This document shows positions 43,614 through 52,308 of a DNA stretch of 64,000 nucleotides, piece by piece. The DNA comes from CAXBBB01 sp963815505 (GTDB lineage: Bacteria; Bacteroidota; Rhodothermia; Rhodothermales; BA12), in the NCBI GenBank assembly GCA_963815505.1, contig CAWFGU010000014.1:257838-321837 (forward strand), given 5' to 3'. Below the pieces are notes generated by a model, which worked only from the letters and a program-made list of their open reading frames with translations, ran no database searches and was not told the origin of the DNA. Both the position numbers and the translations under genes were made by a program. Each line of letters starts with the position of its first letter. The stretch's first letter is position 1.

Positions 43614-44737
43614 CGCGCCTTCTCTTACTACTGCTGATCACCGGATGCGCCTCGACGAGCGACGGTCTCACGATCCAGATCGCTGTCCCGCCGAATACGC
43701 CGGACTCCGTGTACGCCGCAGGTAACTTCAACGACTGGAATCCCGCCGATCCCGCGTTTCGGCTCCATCGCGTGGACGAGGAGACGTTTGCGCGCTCATT
43801 CGATGCCATTCCCAGAGGCGAAATAGCATTCAAGCTAACGCTGGGACGATGGAGCCGCGTCGAGGTCGAAGGCGACGCGTCGGAATCTCCCAACCGCTCG
43901 TTCGTCTATCGAGGTGGAAGGCAGACCTATGCCTCGTCCGTCGTCGCCTGGCGGTCCGGCGACACCCCGCGTTCTTCGACGGCGAGTGAAAACGTGTCCG
44001 TCCTGGACTCGGCGATGCAGATGCCGCAACTGCGCCGGTCGCGCCGCGTCCAGATCTACTTGCCGCGCGACTACGCCGATTCGAACCAGCGCTATCCCGT
44101 CCTCTACGTCCACGACGGACAAAACGTGTTCGACGAGGCGACGACGGCGTTCGGGACCGAGTGGGGCATCGACGAAACGCTCGACTGGCGCCACGCGCGC
44201 GGTCGAACGGGAGCGATCGTCGTAGCCATCGACCATGGCGGGGATCTCCGACTGGACGAATACGGACCGTTCGTCAACGCCCAGTACGGTGGGGGAGAAG
44301 GCCCGGCCTACGTCGCCTTCCTCGCCGAAACGCTCAAACCACTGATCGACGCTCGCTTCCGCACGCTGCCCGACCCGGCGCATACCGGCATTCTGGGCAG
44401 CAGTATGGGCGGCCTGATCTCGCTCTACGCCGGACTGACGCGCCCCGACGTGTTTGGGCGTGTCGGTGTATTCTCACCCTCGCTGTGGTTCGCCGAGGAG
44501 CAAATGCTCGTGCTGGCGCGGGAAGCCGACGTGGGCGCCTCGCGCTTCTATTTCGTCAGCGCGCTCTCCGAGGGGCCGAGCGTCGCGGCGGCGCAAACGC
44601 GGATGGTCGAACTGCTGATCGGCCAGCGGTCCGGCGCGGAGGTAGAAAGCGTGCTGCGGTCTGAGGGATCGCACAGCGAAGCGTTCTGGGCTGGCGAGTT
44701 CGGCGAAGCGTTCGAATGGCTGTTTCCCACGCGCTGA
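43610..44737 (+). CDS. Lipoprotein with CBM48-like domain and esterase D-type hydrolase
   Basis: A 375-residue lipoprotein (signal peptide with lipobox LLITGCAS, Cys13). Residues ~20-115 form an early-set carbohydrate-binding module (VYAAGNFNDWNPADPAF). Residues ~135-375 form an esterase D / trehalose mycolyltransferase-like alpha/beta hydrolase: RRVQIYLPRDYADSNQRYPV, VLYVHDGQNVF, nucleophile in GILGSSMGGLISL, and a His near the C-terminus (SEGSHSEAFW). The CBM-esterase arrangement resembles ferric-enterobactin or carbohydrate esterases of Bacteroidota. Its substrate is unknown. The start overlaps the rarA stop (ATGA), so it is likely translated from the same mRNA. Confidence 0.85.
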   Translation: MTRLLLLLLITGCASTSDGLTIQIAVPPNTPDSVYAAGNFNDWNPADPAFRLHRVDEETFARSFDAIPRGEIAFKLTLGRWSRVEVEGDASESPNRSFVYRGGRQTYASSVVAWRSGDTPRSSTASENVSVLDSAMQMPQLRRSRRVQIYLPRDYADSNQRYPVLYVHDGQNVFDEATTAFGTEWGIDETLDWRHARGRTGAIVVAIDHGGDLRLDEYGPFVNAQYGGGEGPAYVAFLAETLKPLIDARFRTLPDPAHTGILGSSMGGLISLYAGLTRPDVFGRVGVFSPSLWFAEEQMLVLAREADVGASRFYFVSALSEGPSVAAAQTRMVELLIGQRSGAEVESVLRSEGSHSEAFWAGEFGEAFEWLFPTR

Positions 44738-44768
44738 TGCGCCACCATCGGTCCGGAAGGAAGTATCC

Positions 44769-45455
44769 CTAAATACCCCCCAGCGACTCCCAGCGCGGTA
44801 GCAGGAGCGAAGGTGCGGGCGGCGGAGAAGCAGGTGACGGCGCGTGTGGCGTCAGCATCGGCTCTTCGCGCGAGGTACGGCCGTCCGACGACTCCACGAC
44901 TTCTGGGTAGGGGCTGAGCGGTCGGCGCTCGGCCGAAGGATGTGGCGCGGCGGCGGGCGGACGCGGTAGCGAGGGCTTGGCCGGTCTGGGCGTGCGCTGC
45001 AGCTGCGCGAACGTCGGATCGAGCGCTGGAGGCGGTGGAGCAGGCTGCGAGGCACCAGACGACGTGATGCGCACGGCCAGTTCGATCACTTCGCTGAACT
45101 CCTTCCACTTGAACGGCTTGGACAAGTACAGATCGAAACCCGCGCCTAGCAGACGCTGCCGGTCCTCGGGCGACGAGTAGCCCGTCACGGCGACGATGGC
45201 CGTCGACTGGTGATGTGCGAGTTGCTTGATCGTCTGCATCACCTCGACGCCGTTCATCCGGTCGGCGAGGTTGATGTCGAGCAGGATCGTCTGGTAGGGG
45301 TGCGCCTGGGCCTGCTCGATCGCCTCGCGCCCCGTCGACGCGAAGTCGACGGCGTACTGGCGGCTCAGGAAACGAACCTGCATGCGCCGCGTCATGTCGT
45401 GATCCTCGACCAGGAGGATGCGGGGCAGAATAGGAGGAGACGTGGAGTCGGGCAT
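44769..45455 (-). CDS. Response regulator with a Pro/Ser-rich C-terminal tail
   Basis: A 228-residue protein. Residues ~10-130 are a receiver domain (RILLVEDHDMTRRMQVRFL; phospho-acceptor in TILLDINLADRMNG; AVTGYSS; KPFKW). The remaining ~100 residues have no DNA-binding domain and are rich in Pro, Ser and Ala, so it probably works by protein contact instead of binding DNA. There is no adjacent kinase. The frame is open far upstream to 46028 as junk overlapping PBP1A; ATG 45455 (MPDSTSPPILPRILLVED) is the sensible start. The function of the tail is unknown. Confidence 0.75.
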   Translation of the reverse strand: MPDSTSPPILPRILLVEDHDMTRRMQVRFLSRQYAVDFASTGREAIEQAQAHPYQTILLDINLADRMNGVEVMQTIKQLAHHQSTAIVAVTGYSSPEDRQRLLGAGFDLYLSKPFKWKEFSEVIELAVRITSSGASQPAPPPPALDPTFAQLQRTPRPAKPSLPRPPAAAPHPSAERRPLSPYPEVVESSDGRTSREEPMLTPHAPSPASPPPAPSLLLPRWESLGGI

Positions 45456-45594
45456 GGCAGAGACGCTTACTGTCCGAGGTATCGGCAGGTCGGACGGCAT
45501 CTTGAGTCCGTCAAAAATGACGCCGGTATTTTTCTCGAGACGAAACGACGGGTGCGGACGCGGTCGATGGGGTGGCAGATAGAGGAAAAGCGCC

Positions 45595-48281
45595 TCAGCC
45601 ATCGCCGTTCCCACTTCCACCTCCGCGCGACGACGCACGCCTACGAGGTGGAGGAGGCGGAGCTTCGGTGGGCGCAGGCGCCACGACGGGCGTCCGGACC
45701 GGGACGGGCTGCGGTAGCGCAGCGGGCGCCTGAGGTGCAACCGGTTCGGCAGGCAAGGGCTCGACTCGCGAAGGCGACGGAGCGGCTGGACTGGGCCGGG
45801 GCGACGAAGTCGGGAGAGGCGTCGTCGAAGCAGGACCGGCGGACGGCGACTGGGAAACGCTAGATGGGCGAGCAGGCGCTGTGTCGGAGCCGGGGTCAGA
45901 GTCGGAGCGATACCGAATCGTACCGGTGCGTCCGGCGAGGGCGCGCGAGGTATCCGAGTGAAAGCGAAGCGTGTCGCCGGCCAGAGGGGCGCGTCGGGCG
46001 TCGGCGGAATCGATAGCCAGACGCACATCGTCGTTCCATCGGGCGCGGTCCGCTGAGCGCTCCTGGTAGCCGGGCGGCGGCTGAAAGCGAGTGTCCGCGT
46101 CGAGACTCAAACCGGACTTCTGCACGTCGACCGCGAAGTCGCCGACGACGAAAAGGGCGTTGTGCCCGCCCTGACCCCAGTAGCTCGTCCGAAATGCCAA
46201 TCGCCGATCGTCGAAGCCGACCCATGCGCCCATCACCAGATCAGGATGCGCGGCGATGAACCAGCCGTCGGCGCTCTCCTGCGTCGTGCCTGTTTTACCT
46301 GCGACATCGCCCCGGACTCCCATCGACCTCAGGCGCTGCGCGGTGCCCCGGTCGACCACGTCGCGCATCATGTCGAGAACGGCGTACGAGGTCGATGCCG
46401 GAAGCGCGCGTTGCTGCTGCGGTCCGAACTGTGCCAGCACGTTGCCCTCGCTGTCCTCGATGCGCGTCACGATCGTGGGCGTGCGCCGGACGCCTCCGCC
46501 CGCCAGCGTGCCGTACGCACCGACCATCTCGAGCAGCGTCACCTCGCTCGTGCCCAGGGCCAGCGAAGGAACTGCCCGAAGCGGCGACGTGATGCCCGCC
46601 TGCTGTGCCGTCCGCACGACTTCGGCCGGTCCGACCTGGTCGATGAGTGCGGCGCTGATCGTGTTCTTGGAGTACGTTAGCCCGCTGCGCAGCGTGACTG
46701 CCGCTCCGCTGGCGCCTCCTCCCGAGTTGGCAGGCCTCCAACCGTCGTAGTCGCGGACGGTGTCGAGCACGCGGTCGTCGGGCGCGTAGCCCCAGTTGAG
46801 CGCGGCAGCGTAGACGAACGGCTTGAACGTCGAGCCCGGCTGCCTACGCGACTGACTCGCTCGGTCGAACTGGCTCGTCCTGTAGTCGCGGCCGCCCACG
46901 TAGGCGCGCACGTAGCCCGTCTCGGGTTCGAGCGCCACAAACGACGCTTCGAGCCGCGCGGTCTGCGCCTTGACCGAGTCGACGAATGCGTTGTCGGCCT
47001 TGAGCATCAGTAGCGCCTGGGACTGCGACTCGCCCTGGTCACGCAGTATGTTGAACCGCGACGTTTGGCGCAGCGCACGGTCGAGCGCCTCGGGGTGCCG
47101 CTGCCAGAAATAGGGAAACGTGCCTGCCTGTGGGTAGGCGGATGCCGACTGCGACAGCAGACCCGACGAGCTGCGGCTCCACTCGTATGCGGCGACGCGT
47201 TGCAACAGCTCGCCCTCTTCGTCGACGGCACGCTGAGCCGCGTTCTGCAGCCGCATGTCGAGCGTCGTGAAAATGCGCAGGCCGCCGGTATAGAGGTCGC
47301 GGTTGTTGGCCTTGGCCCATGCCTGCACCCACTGCTCGACGAAATCGGCGAAGTAGGGCGCCGGGGAGTCGGCCGGGTCGGGCGTCGAGAAGTTGAGGCC
47401 GAGTGGCGATTGGGTGAACGCGTCGACCTGAGATGGTTCGAGGTAGCCGTGCTGGCCCATCAGCCCCAGGACAGTGGCGCGGCGCTGGCGAGCCTCGATG
47501 GGATTTCGGACGGGGTTGTAGTAGGTCGTCGCTTTGAGCGTGCCGACGAGCAGGGCGGCTTCGGGCGGCGTCAGTTCGGCGGCCGACTTGTCGAAGTAGA
47601 CCTGTGATGCCGCCTCGATGCCGAACGCGTTGAATCCGAACGGTACCGTGTTGAGGTACATCTCGAGGATCTCTGTCTTCGAATACGCCTCCTCAAGTCT
47701 GCGCGCTGTCATGATCTCGCGCAGTTTGCGGTCGATCGAGTCGTCGCGGCCGACGCCGGGAAACAGGTTGCGCGCCAGCTGCATCGTGATCGTCGATCCA
47801 CCCTGAGGATCGCCGCGCAGCGTGAGCCACACCGACGAGGTCAGGCGCCGCCAGTCGACGCCGCCATGCTCGAAGAAGCGAAAGTCCTCGGTCGCTACGA
47901 GCGCGTTGGCAACGGTGGGGCTGATGCGATCGTAGCTCACCCACGTCCGGTTCTCGTCGTGGTAGCGTCCGATTTCTTCGCCGGTTTCCGCATAGGCGAT
48001 CGACGCCAGGTGCATCGACGGGTTGCGGAGTTCGTAGAGATCGGGAATGTCGGTCTGGAGCAGGCTGGCCCAGATCCATAGTCCACCCAGCGCCAGGATC
48101 GGAAGTGAGATGAGGGTTACACCGACGATGACAAGCGCGCGCCGCAGTCGATTCTTGCGTTTCGGCTCGGGGCTTGACCTCGAAGCCGATGGAGACGGGG
48201 AAGCGTCGGCGGTGGAAGCGCCGGGCCCGCAGGAGGGCGTCCACCGGAGCGAGGATAGAGCGGGCGCGGCGTGTACGACAT
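45595..48281 (-). CDS. Penicillin-binding protein 1A-type transglycosylase/transpeptidase
   Basis: Bifunctional peptidoglycan synthase. The glycosyltransferase (GT51) part has EDFRFFEHGGVDW, QGGSTITMQLARNLF and RRLEEAYSKTEILEMYLN. The transpeptidase part has STFKP (catalytic Ser in RQPGSTFKPF), SKN (LTYSKNTIS) and KTGT (AGKTGTTQESADGWF). A Pro/Ser-rich C-terminal tail follows. The frame with clear homology runs from 48015 (MHLASIAYAETGEEIG), but the membrane anchor (ALVIVGVTLISLPILALGG) lies upstream in the same frame with no ATG, GTG or TTG; a possible start MSYTPRPLYPRSGGRP at 48281 is in another frame. One missing base in between would join them, so the N-terminus is uncertain. Confidence 0.9.
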
Positions 48282-48426
48282 GACGGAGCGATAGAGCGAT
48301 GGCAGGGTACGGCGGTAGGCGCTGCCTGTTCGTCTCGTGTGTTCGTGTCGTGCAACTTGAAGGCCTCCGCGGCGCTATAAGAAGGCTCCGCTCCCACTGC
48401 GACAGCGCGCGACGCTGCGCCCATAC

Positions 48427-49116
48427 ATGACCTCGTCCGCCTTCCAGCCCAGCACCGACTTCGGCGCGTTTCCTCCGGTCATCAAGAACCTCTTGATCAT
48501 CAACGGGCTGTTTTTCCTGTTCAGCCTGGTTCCTACGACCGGCGCGCTACTCATCCAGTGGCTGGGTCTGTGGGCGCCCTTCATCGCCTACCCAGTTCAG
48601 CTGATGCAGGGCGGACCCGGCATCGACGGAGATTTCTATCCGTGGCAACTGCTCACGTACGGCTTTCTGCACGGCGGTCTAGGCCACTTCTTCTTCAACA
48701 TGCTGGCGCTGTGGCTCTTCGGCGTCGCCATCGAGCGCACGTGGGGGTCTCGGCGGTTTGCGTTCTACTACTTCTTCTGTTTGATCGGATCGGGTCTGAT
48801 CCAGTTACTCGTCATCACCTTCATCGACCCGACGCCTGTTCCTACGATCGGTGCGTCAGGTGCGGTGTTTGGGATCCTGCTTGCGTTCGGGATGATGTTT
48901 CCCGAGTCGGAGATCTACCTCTATTTCCTGTTTCCGATCAAAGCCAAGTACTTCGTTCTGCTCTATGGCGCGTTCGAGTTGTACTCGGGATTCGCGCGCT
49001 CCGGCTCGAACATCGCCCATTTTGCGCACCTGGGCGGCATGCTGTTCGGATTTATCCTGATTATGTATTGGAGGGGCAAACTGCCGATCAAGCCGGGCGG
49101 TCGGTCGTACGTCTAG
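48427..49116 (+). CDS. Rhomboid-family intramembrane serine protease
   Basis: A 229-residue membrane protease with about six helices. LLTYGFLHGGLGHFFFNMLA is the helix-2 signature, the catalytic Ser is in TIGASGAVFGILLAFG and the catalytic His is in FAHLGGMLFGF. No large extra domain. It lies 22 bases upstream of a second rhomboid-family gene, with which it is probably cotranscribed. The divergent PBP1A gene begins ~145 bases away. Substrate unknown. Confidence 0.93.
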   Translation: MTSSAFQPSTDFGAFPPVIKNLLIINGLFFLFSLVPTTGALLIQWLGLWAPFIAYPVQLMQGGPGIDGDFYPWQLLTYGFLHGGLGHFFFNMLALWLFGVAIERTWGSRRFAFYYFFCLIGSGLIQLLVITFIDPTPVPTIGASGAVFGILLAFGMMFPESEIYLYFLFPIKAKYFVLLYGAFELYSGFARSGSNIAHFAHLGGMLFGFILIMYWRGKLPIKPGGRSYV

Positions 49117-49138
49117 CCGCCACTAACCCCAGCCGCCG

Positions 49139-49991
49139 ATGAACCGCTTTCGTTTCTGGTACGACTCGCTGCCGCCCGTCCTGCGGATCCTGATGCTCGT
49201 GCAGGTGGTCGTCTACGTAGTATCTATGGTGCTCGCGGCCGTCAGCCCGCAGTCGCTGGCTCTGGTGCGCAGTTACCTCGCCGTTCCCGGGGGCTCGCCG
49301 CTCGACGCGCCCTGGACGATTTTCACCTATGCATTTGTCCACACCCGGACCGGCCTGGGCGGCTTCCTGGAAGTCGCCTTCAACGTCGCGTTTCTCTACT
49401 GGATCGGCGAGGAGCAGGAGCGCATGCTGGGCGGCGCGTGGGTGCTGACGGCGTGGGGCTTGGGAGCGCTCGGAGGCGGACTGGTCGCGCTGGCGACCGG
49501 GCTGGCTCTACGAAGGATCGCAGGCAGCCGTGCTGGGGCTGATCTTCGCCACGGCGATTCAGTTTCCCTACAAGACCATCGGACTGTTGCTGCTCGGAGC
49601 CGTTCGGCTGCTGTGGGTAGGCGTGGGCCTGCTGGCGTTCGAACTGCTGGCGCCACCGGGCTACGTGTTCGCGGGTATCGGCGGATCGCTGGCTGGTGTG
49701 GCGATGGGCGCGCTGGCGCTGCGCGGCTACCACCTTCACGGTTGGGTCAAGGGCGCGATGGAGAGTTCGTCGGAACGCCGCAGCCCAGCGCCGCGCAGCG
49801 ACCAGGCCGAGGCAGAGCCGGAAGCCGTGTCGGGGTGGCGCGCGATGGGGGCTCGGCTGTCCGATCCCAAAGGCTCGCGCCGCCCGTCGCGGCAGGACGT
49901 GGATCGCATCCTCGAGAAGATCAGTGACGAGGGCATGGACGCGCTGACGGATTCGGAGCGCGAGACTCTCGACGCGTACAGCAAGCGGTAG
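49139..49991 (+). pseudogene. Rhomboid-family protein lacking catalytic residues, with DUF6576-like tail; one frameshift
   Basis: A ~284-residue membrane protein of the rhomboid fold, reading in one frame to ~49508 and in another after it; one extra base in GCTCTACGAAGG restores YEGSQAAVLGLIFATAIQFP. The helix-2 region is FTYAFVHTRTGLGGFLEVAF. Where an active rhomboid has GASGAVFG, this protein reads EGSQAAVLG, so Ser is replaced by Gln in that alignment, and the catalytic His motif (AHxGG) is replaced by AGIGGSLAG. It is therefore probably an inactive rhomboid-like protein. The C-terminal DVDRILEKISDEGMDALTDS and following SERETLDAYSKR resembles the DUF6576 tail of Bacteroidota rhomboids. 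The next gene starts four bases later. Confidence 0.72.
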
Positions 49992-49994
49992 CCG

Positions 49995-51155
49995 GTGCGT
50001 AAACTCGTCTCGTTTACCTTCTGGACGCTCGACGCGTTCGTGGCCGGGCTGTTCGTGCTTGCCTGGCTAGGCCGCTACGTTCGCCCGGACGGCGTGACGT
50101 GGCCGCTCCAGCTGATCGCCATCGGCTTTCCCTATCTCACGGCCGCCGTCGCCGTTCTGCTGGTTGCACAGATGCTTCGCCGCAAGTGGCGCAGCGTGAG
50201 CGTCCACGCCGTCCTGTTGGCGTTCGCGTTTGCCCGGTATGGGGACGCACCTGCTTCCTACGATTCGTCCTCTCCTCCCGCGGACACGCTAGCGCTCCTG
50301 ACGTACAACGTCTCCCCTTACTTCGGTGATGCGGAGCACAAGGGGAGTCTGTTTGCGGCGTTCGTCGACTCACTCGCGCCCGACGTTCTGACGCTTCAGG
50401 AGGGCCCGATCGTTGTTCGTGGCCCAGCCGACGCAGCAGTACGGGCGTGGCGTTTACCCGCTCAATCACTTCGCCGCGCTCAAGGACTCAATCGGGCTAC
50501 GACGCGCCCCTGCCCACGCGCTCGGGGGCCGGCGCCGGGCTGCCCTACACGCGGAGCACAACGCTGGCCCGCGTCATGCAACCGGCTATGCACGTGTACA
50601 CGCTGCGGGAGCGCTATCCGAACGACGCGTTGCGGCAGTTCATTCGCTTGGAGTACGAACTTGGGAGGGAAACGGGTCGCGATCTACAACATGCATCTTC
50701 GTTCCTACGGCAATGAGAAACCCTGGTCCGACACGACTTTCCACGCGCTCGCACCGCTGACGTGGCGTCCGTTCCTGCGCCGCTACCGCTCGTCGATCCT
50801 CGAGCGCGCCAACGAGGCGGATACGCTCTTTGCGTTGATCCAAGCCGATTCGCTACCCGTCGTGGTGTCCGGTGACTTCAACTCGACCATGCACAATTGG
50901 TCGTACAGTCGGATCCAGCAGTTCGGACTAGACGATGCGTGGCGAATTCGAGGGCGAGGCCGAAGCGCGACCTACCACGTCAAAGCGCCCATCGCCCGGA
51001 TCGACTTCGTGCTGGTCGATCCACGTCTGCGTGTGCTCAGCGCCGACTTGATCGACGAGACCGAACTGTCGGATCACTTTCCGCTGCTGGTACGGCTCGC
51101 GTGGAAAGACGATGCGCCGGAAACGCAACCGGCGCTCCCCGATACGACTCGCTGA
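49995..51155 (+). pseudogene. Membrane-anchored endonuclease/exonuclease/phosphatase-family protein, three frameshifts
   Basis: About 386 residues. Residues ~5-80 contain two or three membrane helices (TFWTLDAFVAGLFVLAWLG, LTAAVAVLLVAQML); the rest is an EEP-type domain: LALLTYNVSPYFGD, DVLTLQEARSLFVAQ (metal-binding Glu), RLEYELGGKRVAIYNMHLRS, VSGDFNSTMHN and the final ETELSDHFPLLVR (catalytic His). The frame changes three times, each like one extra base: near 50402 (CAGGAGGGCCCG), near 50496 (ATCGGGCTACGAC) and near 50664 (GAACTTGGGAGG). GTG is the start, three bases after the previous stop. Likely translationally coupled to the rhomboid pair, but function is unknown. Confidence 0.8.
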
Positions 51156-51213
51156 CGCTACCGGCACAACTGCGCCCAGCGCTCGTTCGGCTTCCAACAT
51201 CTCTTTACGATCC

Positions 51214-52305
51214 ATGCAACGACCTCGACGTATCAGCCGCCCCGTCATGGTGGGCAACGTTCAAGTGGGCGGCGGCGCCCCGATCTCGGTCCAGTCGATG
51301 ACGACCGGCAAGACGCACGACGTACCCAACTGCGTCGCCGAGATCACGCGGCTGGCCGAAGCCGGAGCCGACATCATCCGCGTCGCCGTGCCGCGCCCCG
51401 AAGACGCCGACGCGCTCCCCGAGATCGTGCAACTCAGCCCAGTCCCTATCGTCGCCGACATCCACTTCAACCACAAGTACGCGCTCAAAGCCATCGAAGC
51501 GGGCGTGGCCAAGGTGCGGCTCAACCCCGGCAACATCGGCAAGGAGGAGTGGGAGCAGGAAGTGCTGCTCGCGGCTAAAGAGGCGGGCACTCCGATCCGC
51601 ATCGGCGTCAATGGCGGCTCGCTCGAGAAGGACATCCTGGACAAGTACGGCTATCCCAAGCCCGAAGCGCTGTTCGAGAGCGCGATGCGTCACGTCGAAA
51701 TCTGCCGGAAGAGCGGATTCGAGGATCTGATCATCTCGGTCAAGCACTCGGACGTGTACTTCATGATTCAGAGCTATCGCCTGCTCGCTGAACGCACCGA
51801 CTATCCGCTGCACCTGGGTGTGACCGAGAGCGGCAGCCTGCAGAACGGCACGATCAAAAGCAGCATCGGCATCGGGAGCCTGCTCGCCGACGGCATCGGC
51901 GACACCATCCGCGTCAGCCTCGCCGCCGATAGCATCCACGAGGTAGAGGTCGGCCACCAGATCCTCAAGTCGCTGCGGCTGGGCCGTCCGGGCGTCAACG
52001 TGATCGCGTGTCCCACGTGCGGACGCTTGGCGAGCGATCTGTTCTCGGTCGTCAACCAGGTCGAAGCCGCCATCAAGGAGCGCAAGTTCGAGAAAGACCT
52101 GAGCGTGGCGCTGATGGGCTGCGCTGTCAACGGCCCGGGCGAAGCCGCCGGTGCCGACCTGGGCGTGAGCCTGGGACGCGGACGCGCGCACCTGTTCAAG
52201 CGCGGCGAAACCATCGGCACGGTCGACGAGGGCGAGATCGTCGCCGCCGTCCTCGAGCTGATCGAAAACTGGGACGAGGAGCCTGCCGTGATTCCCGAAG
52301 GCTGA
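51214..52305 (+). CDS. ispG: 4-hydroxy-3-methylbut-2-enyl diphosphate synthase (GcpE)
   Basis: Iron-sulfur enzyme of the non-mevalonate (MEP) isoprenoid pathway. The 363-residue length matches the short bacterial form. The cluster cysteines are in CPTCGR and GCAVNGPGEA, with the third Cys-Gly pair conserved. The N-terminal TIM-barrel part has VGGGAPISVQSMTTGKTHD, VADIHFNHKYAL and KVRLNPGNIG. The frame extends upstream within the EEP gene to 51112; ATG 51214 (MQRPRRISRPVMVGNV) gives the family start. It ends three bases before the convergent ELWxSDGT-repeat gene. Confidence 0.95.
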   Translation: MQRPRRISRPVMVGNVQVGGGAPISVQSMTTGKTHDVPNCVAEITRLAEAGADIIRVAVPRPEDADALPEIVQLSPVPIVADIHFNHKYALKAIEAGVAKVRLNPGNIGKEEWEQEVLLAAKEAGTPIRIGVNGGSLEKDILDKYGYPKPEALFESAMRHVEICRKSGFEDLIISVKHSDVYFMIQSYRLLAERTDYPLHLGVTESGSLQNGTIKSSIGIGSLLADGIGDTIRVSLAADSIHEVEVGHQILKSLRLGRPGVNVIACPTCGRLASDLFSVVNQVEAAIKERKFEKDLSVALMGCAVNGPGEAAGADLGVSLGRGRAHLFKRGETIGTVDEGEIVAAVLELIENWDEEPAVIPEG

Positions 52306-52308
52306 GCC

